A DNA stretch of 64,000 nt from CAIPFQ01 sp035480615 (GTDB lineage: Bacteria; Chlamydiota; Chlamydiia; Chlamydiales; SM23-39), in assembly GCA_035480615.1 (NCBI GenBank), contig DATIHO010000048.1, positions 1-64,000 on the forward strand, given 5' to 3'. The notes beneath the pieces are model-generated. The model was given only the letters and a program-made list of their open reading frames with translations, had not been told where the DNA came from and made no database searches. Position 1 is the first letter of the stretch. Every line of letters starts with the position of its first letter. The translations under genes and the position numbers were made by a program. This document shows, piece by piece, positions 17,824 to 26,007 of the stretch.

Positions 17824-17847
17824 TTCAAAAGTTGGCCTTTGGGTATA
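17810..17847. repeat. 38 bp TATACCC hairpin repeat, copy A
   Basis: The sequence runs TATACCCGAAG, TGATTCAAAAGTTGGC, CTTTGGGTATA. The ends are inverted repeats of each other apart from one base, and the whole matches 44600-44637 at 37 of 38 positions. The first half encodes the last codons and TGA stop of the upstream gene. Between it and the tRNA remnant at 18007 no gene was seen. Confidence 0.85.
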
Positions 17848-18006
17848 TAGAGGGAATTGCAAAACTAACAACCTGAAGGAGCCAAAAATGCTCCAGTAGA
17901 ACGCAATCTTTCGCCACATCTCACCACAACTTTGCCTTGAATAGAATCTCCCTAATTTCCTAAAATTATTGCTGTTACACGTTTTGAGCTGTTGTGGAGT
18001 ACGGCA

Positions 18007-18057
18007 GCTTAGAAGACTGTTAATCCATTGGTCGCAAGTTCGAATCCTGCACCCGGA
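18007..18057 (+). pseudogene. tRNA-Asn 3'-half remnant, possible attachment site
   Basis: GACTGTTAATCCATTGG resembles the anticodon arm of tRNA-Asn (anticodon GTT), and GTCGCAAGTTCGAATCCTGC is a near-normal T arm with TTCGAAT loop, followed by ACCCGGAA like an acceptor 3' strand. No matching 5' acceptor strand or complete D arm is present, and the anticodon stem is poorly paired. It is best read as the 3' half of a tRNA gene left by integration, and it sits at the left edge of the toxin-antitoxin-rich accessory region. Confidence 0.5.
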
Positions 18058-18068
18058 ATGTCGTCTTT

Positions 18069-18353
18069 ATGAAAAGTTGGTCTATCATATTTAGGGTTCA
18101 TGCTGTTCAACGAATGTTTGAACGGCAGATAAGCGAAGAAAATGTAAAATATGTAATTCAAAAGGGTGAAGTTATTGAAAATCACCCTTCGGACCAACCC
18201 TACCCCAGTAAACTAATTTTGGGGTGGATTGGTTTCAGGTCTTTGCATATTGTGCTTGCTGAAAATGCACAGCAAAAGGAATGGATTGTAATTACAGTCT
18301 ATGAACCTGACCCTAGTAAGTGGGATGATAACTTTAGAAGGAGAAAGCCATGA
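18069..18353 (+). CDS. DUF4258 protein, probable toxin of a DUF4258/YgiT pair
   Basis: The 94 residues follow the DUF4258 pattern: FRVHAVQRMFERQISEENV near the start, a GEVIENHPSDQPYPSKLIL middle segment, RSLHIVLAENA, and VITVYEPDPSKWDDNFRRRK at the end. DUF4258 proteins are small RelE/BrnT-like folds usually encoded just upstream of a YgiT/MqsA-type zinc-finger antitoxin, as here, with a 4 bp overlap. An RNase-type toxin role is inferred from this pairing. The gene begins 12 bases after the tRNA remnant, which suggests that the module arrived with an integration event. Confidence 0.85.
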   Translation: MKSWSIIFRVHAVQRMFERQISEENVKYVIQKGEVIENHPSDQPYPSKLILGWIGFRSLHIVLAENAQQKEWIVITVYEPDPSKWDDNFRRRKP

Positions 18354-18577
18354 AATGTATGATTTGCAAGAAAGGGGAGACTGCAAAAGGCATGGTAACG
18401 GTGACTCTTGAGCGCGGTGAAATGACCTTAGTAATAAAAAAAGTTCCTGCTAATGTTTGTCAAAATTGTGGAGAGGAATACGTAGATGAATCTACGACTT
18501 CGCAACTTCTCAAAACAGCAGAGGATGCTTTAAAAATGGGTGTTCACGTAGATATTCGCAATTTTCAGCTGGCATGA
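18350..18577 (+). CDS. YgiT-type zinc-finger antitoxin
   Basis: This 75-residue protein has two Cys-x-x-Cys pairs (MKCMICKKG at the N-terminus and ANVCQNCGEEYVDE near residue 38) that form the zinc-binding N-terminal domain of MqsA/YgiT antitoxins. The C-terminal DNA-binding half of true MqsA is absent; short forms like this usually partner DUF4258 toxins. AAGGAG nine bases before the ATG and the ATGA overlap with the toxin gene support coupled translation. A 119 bp part of this gene (18412-18530) is duplicated at 19141-19259. Confidence 0.87.
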   Translation: MKCMICKKGETAKGMVTVTLERGEMTLVIKKVPANVCQNCGEEYVDESTTSQLLKTAEDALKMGVHVDIRNFQLA

Positions 18578-18708
18578 GAGGTAATGTTGAGCTGTTTATA
18601 GCTAATGAGGCTTGGTTTAAAGATTAAGGAAACGTAAAAAAATCTTTTAAAATTCATCAAAATTTTGCTACAATCCTCCGATCAACAACCCATATATGGA
18701 GACATGTT

Positions 18709-19182
18709 ATGCTAATATCATCACAATCACTTTCCACACGATCTCTTCTCATGGCGCAAGCTTATGTCACAAATTGTCTAGCTCTTAATGAACCATGGCT
18801 CGTAGATGCGCTTGCTGATGAAGTGAGTGCTGTTTGGGCAAGAGTCGAATCTGGTTTGGAATTACAGAAAACAGTAACAGAAGGAAAAGATGCTGTAGCA
18901 GAGCATTTTCAAAATACTTTCTTTGCAGTTACGAATAATTTCGATTTATTGGAAGCAAAGTATTTTGCTTTTGGTCCGCAAGTTACCTTAAAATGTGTTA
19001 TAGACCAGGATAAGATAGATCCCGATCAAGTCCAAAGGAGATACCACATGATTTGTAATATAGATCTCGAGTTCAAAGAGGAAGGAGAGAATCTGAAAAT
19101 CGTCAAAATCTGGGAAAGAACGTCCAAGCACCTCATCCGTGCGCGGTGCAATGACCTTAGTGGTAAAAAAAGTTCCTGCTAA
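18709..19182 (+). CDS. Hypothetical protein with chimeric C-terminus, possible NTF2-like fold
   Basis: I cannot assign this 157-residue protein. The arrangement of an N-terminal helix pair followed by a mixed strand region (EGKDAVAEHFQNTFFAVTNN, then FGPQVTLKCVIDQ and FKEEGENLKIVKIWE) is loosely reminiscent of SnoaL/NTF2-like proteins; this is a weak impression. GGAGA six bases before the ATG supports the start. The last ~14 residues (RARCNDLSGKKSSC) are translated from the duplicated antitoxin fragment in another reading frame, so the native C-terminus has been replaced. Confidence 0.65.
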   Translation: MLISSQSLSTRSLLMAQAYVTNCLALNEPWLVDALADEVSAVWARVESGLELQKTVTEGKDAVAEHFQNTFFAVTNNFDLLEAKYFAFGPQVTLKCVIDQDKIDPDQVQRRYHMICNIDLEFKEEGENLKIVKIWERTSKHLIRARCNDLSGKKSSC

Positions 19183-19259
19183 TGTTTGTCAAAATTGTGG
19201 AGAGGAATGCGTAGATGAATCTACGACTTCGCAACTTCTCAAAACAGCAGAGGATGCTT
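19141..19259 (+). repeat. 119 bp partial duplicate of the YgiT antitoxin gene
   Basis: The segment matches 18412-18530 at 115 of 119 positions (differences near the start and at ..GAATGCG.. versus ..GAATACG..). It has no start codon of its own in the antitoxin frame. Its left edge supplies the stop of the 157 aa gene, and its right edge supplies most of the stop codon of the convergent adhesin gene. High identity points to a recent event. Confidence 0.9.
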
Positions 19260-21744
19260 ACGGAGGACAGGGCGTAGCGTTAGGGCAGGATTGAACGGGG
19301 TTGATCGTGCCTGAGGTGATAATGGTGCCTACATTCACGGTATCGACATCGCATGGCGCCAAGTTGAAGACTCCGCCTCCCGGATTGGAGAGAAGAATAT
19401 CGGTGCTGCTGTTATTGCCGGTAAACGTGAGGCAGGCTGCTGGGCTGGGCAAGGTTGATCCGATCGCTATCGCAAGTCCCGCATTGCCCGATAGCGTATT
19501 ATTGGTAACAGAGCCGACAAGGGTTGTGAATTGTTCCATATCGAGGCCGGCCGATGCATTCGATGACAAGTTTGCGCAATTGCTCATCGTGTTGCCTGAA
19601 ATATCCAATGTGAGAGAACCGATACCGGTAGGGGCATAGCTGAGGATCCCGGTCCCTTGGCATCTATTAATTTCGTTATTCAAGATGGTGAGATTCAGAG
19701 TAGCGAAGTCTTGGTTTATAGCGATTCCGTTTGATGAATTTCCAATGTCTGTAATGGCATTGTTGTTGATAGTGATAGTACCCGTTGTAGAATGGCCGGA
19801 GCTGATTATGGCGATTCCATTATCATTGCATCCCGTGATGCTATTGTCTGTTGCAAGGAGCGTCAAAGTATCGACTGGAGTCGCAAGGACCAGGCCAGAG
19901 CCTCCATTATCGGACATTGTATTCATAGATGCTGTGATTTCAAGAGCGGTCATTGCGCCGGAAGTATGCAGGTAAAGAGCATTCGATGTGTTTTCGGAAA
20001 GCGTGTTGCCGCTTAACACGATCGAACACTGATCAATCGTTCCGCTCGAAATGACCACAAAGCTCGATCCTAAACTACTTTGAGATCCCGTTCCGTTATC
20101 CGTTACCGTATTATTGAGAAATCCGATGTCAGCACCGACTACGCTGTCAAGGTTAAATCGGACGGTGCCTGTTATATTGCCGTTAAAGACATTCCTTTCA
20201 ATTTGAGCGGAAAAGACGTTGCTGTCAGCTGCGATCTCCACAGGAACGCTGGAAACAGAAGTTTGCCCTTCAAATGTATTGTCCGAGCAGACGACAGTGG
20301 ATGTCCCATTTAGAGTCAAAAAGACTCCGTTGACGTTATTCAAAAACTGGTTGTTCGTGACAGTTATGGAAGCATCGCCGGAAAAGGAAGCCTCGATTGC
20401 ATAAGTACTTGTATCTTCAATTGTGCAAAAAGAGACATCCAGGCTTTGAACATCTGTTCCATAGAGGGCATCATTGATCGCAGATGTAATGATAAAGCCG
20501 CTTATGGAGTTATTGGCGGCTAGTGTGATTACGTTGCCATCTGTATCGATATCGGTATTTGTAATGGTAGGGGAGGAGTTGCTTTGAGCAGGAATGGTGA
20601 AAGTCCCAAGGGATGTTTGTATGGAGTGGCTAACGCCTGAGCCCCAAAAATATTGGTTGTTTTGTAGCGCAATCCCCCCATCCATTCCGGTTGTCGTCCC
20701 ATCGCCGGGAAATACGTAGATGATGTCGTTCATCCCGGAGTTCGCTTCAGCTAAAGCAAGCGTCGGATAGGGGCTTTCAAAAGTCCCGTTGGAGCTGCTT
20801 GTATTATTGACAAACTGAAAGAAATACGGCTCGCCGGTTGCAGGATCAATCGCGGGTGTTTTTTGAGTCCTTTTTCCGACGACGATAATTTCATCTCTTC
20901 CTACAGGCTGGACCATTCGGGAGACGAGCGCATCCGCTAATTTGCAAGAATGACAGGCGTTTGTTGGTTTAACCCGCGATCTGCCTCCAAAAGGGAGGCT
21001 CAAGGTAAGCTGTCCCTGGAAATTGTTATGAAACATCCTGTCATATGAGTCGCTCACTTCGAGCGTGATGTATTCTTTGAACATCGCCGCTAAACGGGCT
21101 CTCCCTCCCCAGGTGTTGGGACCTATGGGACCTATGTAATAATAAGGGCCGGCTGCTGCATAAAAGTCAAAATTTTCCGTTTTACCGAAATGAAAACCGA
21201 TCTCTGCATCGGCGCCTTTCATCGCGAATTGCCGCTTTTGGGAAAGGAGGAGATAATGACCTGAAAATCCATCAAAGCGCGTATCGTAGGGTGATGTACT
21301 CTTTTTCCCTACCGGCAAATACCCGTTCAGGCGGAAATCCCAAAGCTTCCCTAGCGTTTCAAGGCCAACTCCCACCTGATTGTAATGGAGCCTTTTCGTA
21401 TTCCGGTAGTCATAATAGGCGTTCAGTCCAAATGTTCTGCACCCCGTGATTCTTCTCAATCCAAGGCCCGCATTTGCTGCCATCTTTCCATTGTTAAAAA
21501 TATGGCCGCGTACATCGAGAAATGGAATCATGCGCAATGGCTCTGGATCGGGGGCAAAAAAGCCCTCGAGCGTCGTGTAGCCTTCGGAATATCCGACTCC
21601 ACCTGTTTCTATATGCCGGACCGACACGCGGGCATGTCTTTTACCGTCCTGACAAATGTCTGAACCCGGCGGTTCCAACCCATCGCTAAACATTGCAATA
21701 GTCATAAAGCAAGCCAGAAAAATAGCACCAAAATGCAGCGACAT
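19258..21744 (-). CDS. Inverse autotransporter (intimin/invasin-type) with beta-helix passenger
   Basis: After a signal peptide (LHFGAIFLACFMTIAMFSDG) residues ~40-265 look like an inverse-autotransporter beta barrel: DVRGHIFNNGKMAANAGLGL, FGLNAYYDYRNTKRLHYNQV, WDFRLNGYLPVG, alternating strands up to SLPFGGRSR. The barrel precedes the passenger, which is the type Ve order. Residues ~300-828 are Asn/Thr/Ser-rich repeats such as ITVTNNQFLNNV and ITASMNTMSDNGGSGL, typical of a right-handed parallel beta-helix. It is likely a surface adhesin. Its stop codon lies exactly at the edge of the duplicated antitoxin fragment, so the passenger may be shortened at its distal end. Pmp proteins differ in having the barrel at the C-terminus. 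Confidence 0.82.
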   Translation of the reverse strand: MSLHFGAIFLACFMTIAMFSDGLEPPGSDICQDGKRHARVSVRHIETGGVGYSEGYTTLEGFFAPDPEPLRMIPFLDVRGHIFNNGKMAANAGLGLRRITGCRTFGLNAYYDYRNTKRLHYNQVGVGLETLGKLWDFRLNGYLPVGKKSTSPYDTRFDGFSGHYLLLSQKRQFAMKGADAEIGFHFGKTENFDFYAAAGPYYYIGPIGPNTWGGRARLAAMFKEYITLEVSDSYDRMFHNNFQGQLTLSLPFGGRSRVKPTNACHSCKLADALVSRMVQPVGRDEIIVVGKRTQKTPAIDPATGEPYFFQFVNNTSSSNGTFESPYPTLALAEANSGMNDIIYVFPGDGTTTGMDGGIALQNNQYFWGSGVSHSIQTSLGTFTIPAQSNSSPTITNTDIDTDGNVITLAANNSISGFIITSAINDALYGTDVQSLDVSFCTIEDTSTYAIEASFSGDASITVTNNQFLNNVNGVFLTLNGTSTVVCSDNTFEGQTSVSSVPVEIAADSNVFSAQIERNVFNGNITGTVRFNLDSVVGADIGFLNNTVTDNGTGSQSSLGSSFVVISSGTIDQCSIVLSGNTLSENTSNALYLHTSGAMTALEITASMNTMSDNGGSGLVLATPVDTLTLLATDNSITGCNDNGIAIISSGHSTTGTITINNNAITDIGNSSNGIAINQDFATLNLTILNNEINRCQGTGILSYAPTGIGSLTLDISGNTMSNCANLSSNASAGLDMEQFTTLVGSVTNNTLSGNAGLAIAIGSTLPSPAACLTFTGNNSSTDILLSNPGGGVFNLAPCDVDTVNVGTIITSGTINPVQSCPNATPCPP

Positions 21745-21801
21745 AGGCGCCTTTAGTTTATACTAATTTTTTAAATGTCGTAAATAGTGAGTGTAATCTA
21801 A

Positions 21802-21908
21802 TAATCCAAGTTGCTAGTCGATCATCCTTAAACTTCGCCCAGGTTTCTGGGCCATCAAATTTTTTTGGTGGCGAAGTTTTAAGGATGATCGACTAGCAAC
21901 TTGGATTA
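21802..21908. repeat. 107 bp palindromic element with 38 bp arms
   Basis: TAATCCAAGTTGCTAGTCGA and the following bases to ..CTTCGCC (21802-21839) are matched in inverted order at 21870-21908, with a single inserted T. The centre includes a second small hairpin-like segment. No coding capacity. The stretch from here to 22319 holds no intact gene; the minus strand at 21911-22035 can be read as LFLISNDPKTLPRETRALRQ and onward, a possible fragment of an unknown gene interrupted by the element. Confidence 0.75.
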
Positions 21909-22319
21909 ATAATTTTCCCGGAAAGCCTAATTCTTGCTTTGCTTGACGCAGAGCTCGCGTTTCGCGTGGCAGTGTTTTTGGGTCGTTTGAAATAAGAAAT
22001 AGGTCTTTCCCGCGTGTCTCATGCCTATGGGGCAACCTTAATCAATCGTTTTAGCTTCAGGAAATTTATAAGCACGAGGTGTGCTTTTTTCTGTGAATGA
22101 AAGCGCTGAGTGAAATTCTGCTTATAGTGTCTCTAAAATTGATTTCTATTTCTCATCCTTTTGCATAAGGTCAATTATGATACAAGCTGTCCTTTCCTGA
22201 AATGACAGCTTTAACCCTAACTGGCTAATAATGAAAACGATAGTGATTTTTGTGAAATAATCCAGTCCAAAGTCGTAACGCAACAAGTATTAGAGTTTCT
22301 ATGAAAAATAGGGGATCGG

Positions 22320-22591
22320 CTATACAACCCGAATTTCTAAAGTTTTTCCTAGAGCAGAGGTAGCAATCACAAGAGATTTGAGACTGCATGATTTTTTTGG
22401 GTCAAGGAGTCGATCTACCGCCGTCCTACTGGTTTTCATTTTTTTTGCAAATTGGGCTTCTTCTGCTTTTTGAGCTCTTTTTCAAACTGATAAGCCAGGA
22501 CTCTTTTCACGGCCTCTGTATTGCATTCATCAAAAATGCCTTCTTCTTTGAGAAAATCATCTAAGCTAGACCCTCGGTGTTTATTTGCCAT
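22320..22591 (-). pseudogene. HigA-type antitoxin gene broken by a one-base frameshift
   Basis: The first frame reads MANKHRGSSLDDFLKEEGIF and continues to FEKELKK; the second frame then reads EEAQFAKKMKTSRTAVDRLL followed by DPKK, SLKSLVIATSALGKTLEIRV and a stop. Together they give a full-length XRE-family antitoxin with its helix-turn-helix. The frames join at a run of five T on the plus strand (22467-22471); one extra base there would restore the gene. No toxin gene is recognisable upstream, and 22592-22844 shows nothing convincing. Confidence 0.8.
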
Positions 22592-22844
22592 GACCTTTTT
22601 TCTCCATTTTCGCTGCCATCTGCTTTATAAAAGACAACGGATATTGGATTGTGCGGCGGTGTCATCATAGGTCCAATTGAATGAGAAATAGTACCATTTT
22701 CGGTGCATTTTATACAACTTGGTTATGAGAAATCCACCAGCTCACGCGCCAGTCGGAGCTGGTGCGATCGGTATGTGAGATTTAGAGAAGGAGACGTAAA
22801 TTTTTTCGAGATCAGATTCTTTTGCAATTGAGATCATTTAATCT

Positions 22845-23147
22845 TTAAGTTAATCGCAAATTCAATCCAAGCGCGATCACCAAAGAAACAAGGGTATGCC
22901 ACTTGGGATTGCCTGTACCTGAAAGAGTCTTATAAAGACTCTCTCGGCCGACATTCGCTTTCTTGGCTAAAGCCCCAATTCCACCTTGTGCTTCTGCAAC
23001 ATTTCGAAGAGCAATGAGAAAGAGTTGTTGAGATTCTTCATCCCCTTTAAGGCTCTCTTCTAAAGCGTCGTTTAAATAAGCAACAGCTTGATCGTGATCT
23101 TTTAATTTTTCAAGAAGCCATTCTTCATATTTTTTATTTTTTGCCAT
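22845..23147 (-). CDS. HTH antitoxin of a HigB/HigA-type addiction module
   Basis: The 100 residues match the 'addiction module antidote protein' family (COG3636): a helical N-terminus (LKDHDQAVAYLNDALEES), then IALRNVAEAQGGIGALAKKA and the helix-turn-helix VGRESLYKTLSGTGNPKW, ending LVSLVIALGLNLRLT. Such proteins neutralise the partner toxin and repress the operon. The toxin gene lies upstream and overlaps by 14 bases, the toxin-first order usual for HigBA. Both genes are intact, unlike the nearby broken antitoxin. Confidence 0.88.
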   Translation of the reverse strand: MAKNKKYEEWLLEKLKDHDQAVAYLNDALEESLKGDEESQQLFLIALRNVAEAQGGIGALAKKANVGRESLYKTLSGTGNPKWHTLVSLVIALGLNLRLT

Positions 23148-23475
23148 ATTTCTTCTCCCTGGATTGATATTCCTTTAGGTACTCCTTTGCCTTATCAATA
23201 TCCCTAGATTGTGATCCTTTATCTCCTCCACACAAAAGCAATATCACCTTATTGCCTACTTTGGAGTAATAAATCCTGATTCCTGGGCCGTAATGAATTC
23301 GTAATTCAGCTATTTCGTTGCCAAGTGATTTACAATCTCCAAAGTTTCCCAGCTTAAGCCGGCCCAATCGTGTTAAAATTTTAGACCGTGTGTGCATTTC
23401 TCGAATGCTTTCAAACCAATCATCAAAAGGATTGCGCCCGGAAGGGGTCACGTAAAATTCAATCCCGATTTCCAT
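23134..23475 (-). CDS. RelE/HigB-type toxin (COG3657 killer protein)
   Basis: The protein follows the Gp49/HigB-like mRNA interferase pattern: IEFYVTPSGRNPFDDWFESI at the N-terminus, a charged middle with KILTRLGRLKLGNFGDCKSL, then AELRIHYGPGIRIYYSKVG, VILLLCGGDKGSQSRDIDKA and a Lys-rich end. These proteins cleave ribosome-bound mRNA. An upstream in-frame ATG at 23505 would add ten residues, but the family normally begins at the MEIGIEFY methionine. It is translationally coupled to the antitoxin downstream. Confidence 0.87.
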   Translation of the reverse strand: MEIGIEFYVTPSGRNPFDDWFESIREMHTRSKILTRLGRLKLGNFGDCKSLGNEIAELRIHYGPGIRIYYSKVGNKVILLLCGGDKGSQSRDIDKAKEYLKEYQSREKKYGKK

Positions 23476-23505
23476 ATAGCATATATCGTATCTTTTAAGA
23501 TACAT

Positions 23506-23727
23506 CTTTTCAATGGAATTTTAAGTTATTAATTTTGAGATAGTTGCGAATTTTACAAAAAAGCTTATCCAGTCAAAAGTTCGTAACGTAACCAATAACT
23601 GGAGATTTACTGGCAACCACAGTCAAATAGCAGGCTGATCCAACTTTTCGCATATTACTGCCTCAAAAACAAGAAAAGCGGCCAAAATAACTTCGAATTT
23701 ATTACGATTGGTATTACAAAGCAATTA
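23506..23727. other. Gene-free stretch with repeat-like ends
   Basis: No gene was seen. The right end (rc TAATACCAATCGTAATAAA, 23698-23716) resembles 29081-29100 (TAATACCAATCGCAACAAAT), and CCAGTCAAAAGTTCGTAACG near 23569 resembles CCAGTCCAAAGTCGTAACGC at 22262. These may be edges of decayed repeats. The cyclase promoter must lie here or further upstream, but no clear boxes were found. Confidence 0.35.
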
Positions 23728-26007
23728 ATGCAGAGTCAGGATTCCAAAAAGGGCAATTTTTTATTAAATCTCTTCAAATGGCATCGAAAAAAAGCGACCG
23801 ATGAGTCGATTGCCATTCATGAAAAAAAACTGCCCTCTACGATCATCGGAATCGCATTTGTCATTTTTATCGCTGTCTGTTTGTTTTTTTCGAACTCCGG
23901 ATTTTTCTTTGCCTGGATGAACATCATCGAAGACAAAGCGTATGATTTGCAAGTGCGCCATACGTTTAAACCCTTAGCACAAAATCCATCGACAGTCATT
24001 GTAGCAATCGATGACCAAAGCATTGAGACAGAAGGGCGCCTTCCCTGGTCACGCAAAAAAATGGCGCTTCTTGTCGAAAACCTCAAAACGCTCGGCGCCA
24101 AAGTGGTTGCGTTGGATTTTATGTTTCCCCAATCGGAAGATAATATCGCCCAGGAAGTGATTGAAGATCTGAAACGAAAAAACAATCCCATCCCTCCTGA
24201 ATTACAGAGCACGCTGGCAGATTTCGATTATGATGGAATCTTCGCAAAAGCCCTGAGCAATCAAGCTTCCGTCCTTGGGATGTATTTTGGCATGGGCAAT
24301 CGATCGGTTGGCATATTGCCAGAGCCTTTGACCAAAATCACTTCGGAGATGTCTCATGTGTATCTTCCACATAAAACCAATTACTTAGGAAATATTGAAC
24401 TTTTACAAAATGCAGCCAAATATGGCGGATTTATCAATTCCACTCCCGATTACGACGGCATTATCCGATTTGCCCCATTGATCTATCAATACAGCTCCGA
24501 CCTTTATGGGTCTCTCGCCTTGGTAGCTGTCCGTCAATTTTTAAATGCTCAGCAGATCGAGCTCATTTCCAAACCTTATGCAAATCTTGATTTTTTAGAG
24601 AACATTACTCTGGATCGAAGGTCCATTCCGGTCGATCCTTATGGAAGAATTCTGATCCCTTTTCGAGGAGCAATACCCACATTTCATCAAATCTCCGCAA
24701 CCGATGTGCTCCATCTCAAAGTAAATCGCGATGCCATTGACGGCAAACTAGTTTTCGTTGGAACAACGGCAACGGGCAGCGGCGATCTTTTTCCGGTAGC
24801 TGTATCTCCATCATTTTCAGCGATTGCAATTCACGCATCGATCGCACAGGGAATTATCGATAATTACCTCCCTTATCGCCCAACCTGGGGCAAAGGAGTT
24901 TCGGTCGCATTGATTTTGGGATTGGGAATCCCTCTTGCAGTATTTTTAGCTCGAATAGGCCCCCTGTCAAAAATTGCCTCCTCCTCATTGTGCATTGCGG
25001 CACTTCTCTTACTAGACCATTGGCTATGGGTTAATCAACAGATAGTGATCTCGGTCTTTTTTCCTATTTTCGTGATTGTAATTCTTCTTTTATTCGATGT
25101 GGTCTATGGATATGTCATTAAATCAAAACAAAGCCAGGCAATTAAACATATATTCGGTCAATACGTATCGAATGAATATATTGATTTGATGATGCAAAAG
25201 AAAAGCGAATTTGGCCTTTATGGAGAAAGCAAAGAGCTGACGATTCTCATTTCCGATATCCGCAACTTTACATCTATTTCAGAGAAGATGAGCGCGTCGG
25301 AACTCAAGGCGTTTCTTAATTTCTATCTCTCCGAGATGACACAACTCATTTTTGATACACGGGGAACCATCGATAAATACATCGGCGATGCGATTATGGG
25401 ATTTTGGGGGGCTCCTCTTGAAGATGCCCAAACCTCGCTCCATGCCATTCTTACAGCATCTGCAATGCATGAAAAACTCAAAGCAATCAATAAACAATTT
25501 GCGGACGAGGCCCGTCCCCCGATTCAAATCGGCATTGGCATCGCCACTGGAATTGTGTATGTGGGGGATATGGGATCAAAATTTCATCGTTCTTATACAG
25601 CCATTGGAGACGATGTCAACCTGGCTTCCCGATTGAGCGATCTCACAAAATATTATTCTGTCGAAACGATTGTGTCCGGCAGTGCAGAAGCTGCAACGCG
25701 AGACCGGTTTTTTTATCGAAAGCTGGATCGGGTCAAAGTAAAGGGGAAAAAATTATCCATTCCCATTTTCGAACTGGTTTGTCCAATTGAAAACGTGACC
25801 CCTTCGATCAAAGATGAGATAGAACGGCATCATGAAGCGCTCGATGCCTACTTGAAAGGAAACTTTGAACTGGCAAAAACAATTTGGGAACAGCTTTTTA
25901 ATGCAAAAGAAAATAAAAATCTGTATGCCATGTATTTAGCGCGATGCAAAGAACCAAAACCTTCGGATCCAAATTGGGATGGCGTACAAACATTCGAGGT
26001 CAAGTAA
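23728..26007 (+). CDS. CHASE2-domain class III adenylate/guanylate cyclase
   Basis: The 759-residue protein is a membrane receptor cyclase. A first membrane helix (IIGIAFVIFIAVCLFFSNSG, ~37-57) leads into an extracytoplasmic CHASE2 domain (residues ~70-390, with VIVAIDDQSIETEGRLPWSR). Three further helices at ~390-470 precede the catalytic domain. There, both metal aspartates are present (ILISDIRNFTS and DKYIGDAIMGFWG), together with the AIGDDVNLASRL segment carrying the transition-state Asn and Arg. The Lys in DKYIGD favours ATP as substrate. The gene overlaps a FecR-domain gene by 64 bases. Cyclic-nucleotide signalling is unusual for Chlamydiae with reduced genomes. Confidence 0.9.
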   Translation: MQSQDSKKGNFLLNLFKWHRKKATDESIAIHEKKLPSTIIGIAFVIFIAVCLFFSNSGFFFAWMNIIEDKAYDLQVRHTFKPLAQNPSTVIVAIDDQSIETEGRLPWSRKKMALLVENLKTLGAKVVALDFMFPQSEDNIAQEVIEDLKRKNNPIPPELQSTLADFDYDGIFAKALSNQASVLGMYFGMGNRSVGILPEPLTKITSEMSHVYLPHKTNYLGNIELLQNAAKYGGFINSTPDYDGIIRFAPLIYQYSSDLYGSLALVAVRQFLNAQQIELISKPYANLDFLENITLDRRSIPVDPYGRILIPFRGAIPTFHQISATDVLHLKVNRDAIDGKLVFVGTTATGSGDLFPVAVSPSFSAIAIHASIAQGIIDNYLPYRPTWGKGVSVALILGLGIPLAVFLARIGPLSKIASSSLCIAALLLLDHWLWVNQQIVISVFFPIFVIVILLLFDVVYGYVIKSKQSQAIKHIFGQYVSNEYIDLMMQKKSEFGLYGESKELTILISDIRNFTSISEKMSASELKAFLNFYLSEMTQLIFDTRGTIDKYIGDAIMGFWGAPLEDAQTSLHAILTASAMHEKLKAINKQFADEARPPIQIGIGIATGIVYVGDMGSKFHRSYTAIGDDVNLASRLSDLTKYYSVETIVSGSAEAATRDRFFYRKLDRVKVKGKKLSIPIFELVCPIENVTPSIKDEIERHHEALDAYLKGNFELAKTIWEQLFNAKENKNLYAMYLARCKEPKPSDPNWDGVQTFEVK

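Noticed and set aside
22592..22844. Short minus-strand frame (IGPMMTPPHNPISVVFYKAD) upstream of the broken antitoxin
   Set aside because: It does not resemble HigB-type toxins, has no good start signal and is only ~36 codons from its first ATG.
25944..26007. Cyclase-FecR overlap as a frameshifted single gene
   Set aside because: The cyclase ends after a complete domain and the FecR protein has its own signal-like helix; overlap of two genes is more likely.
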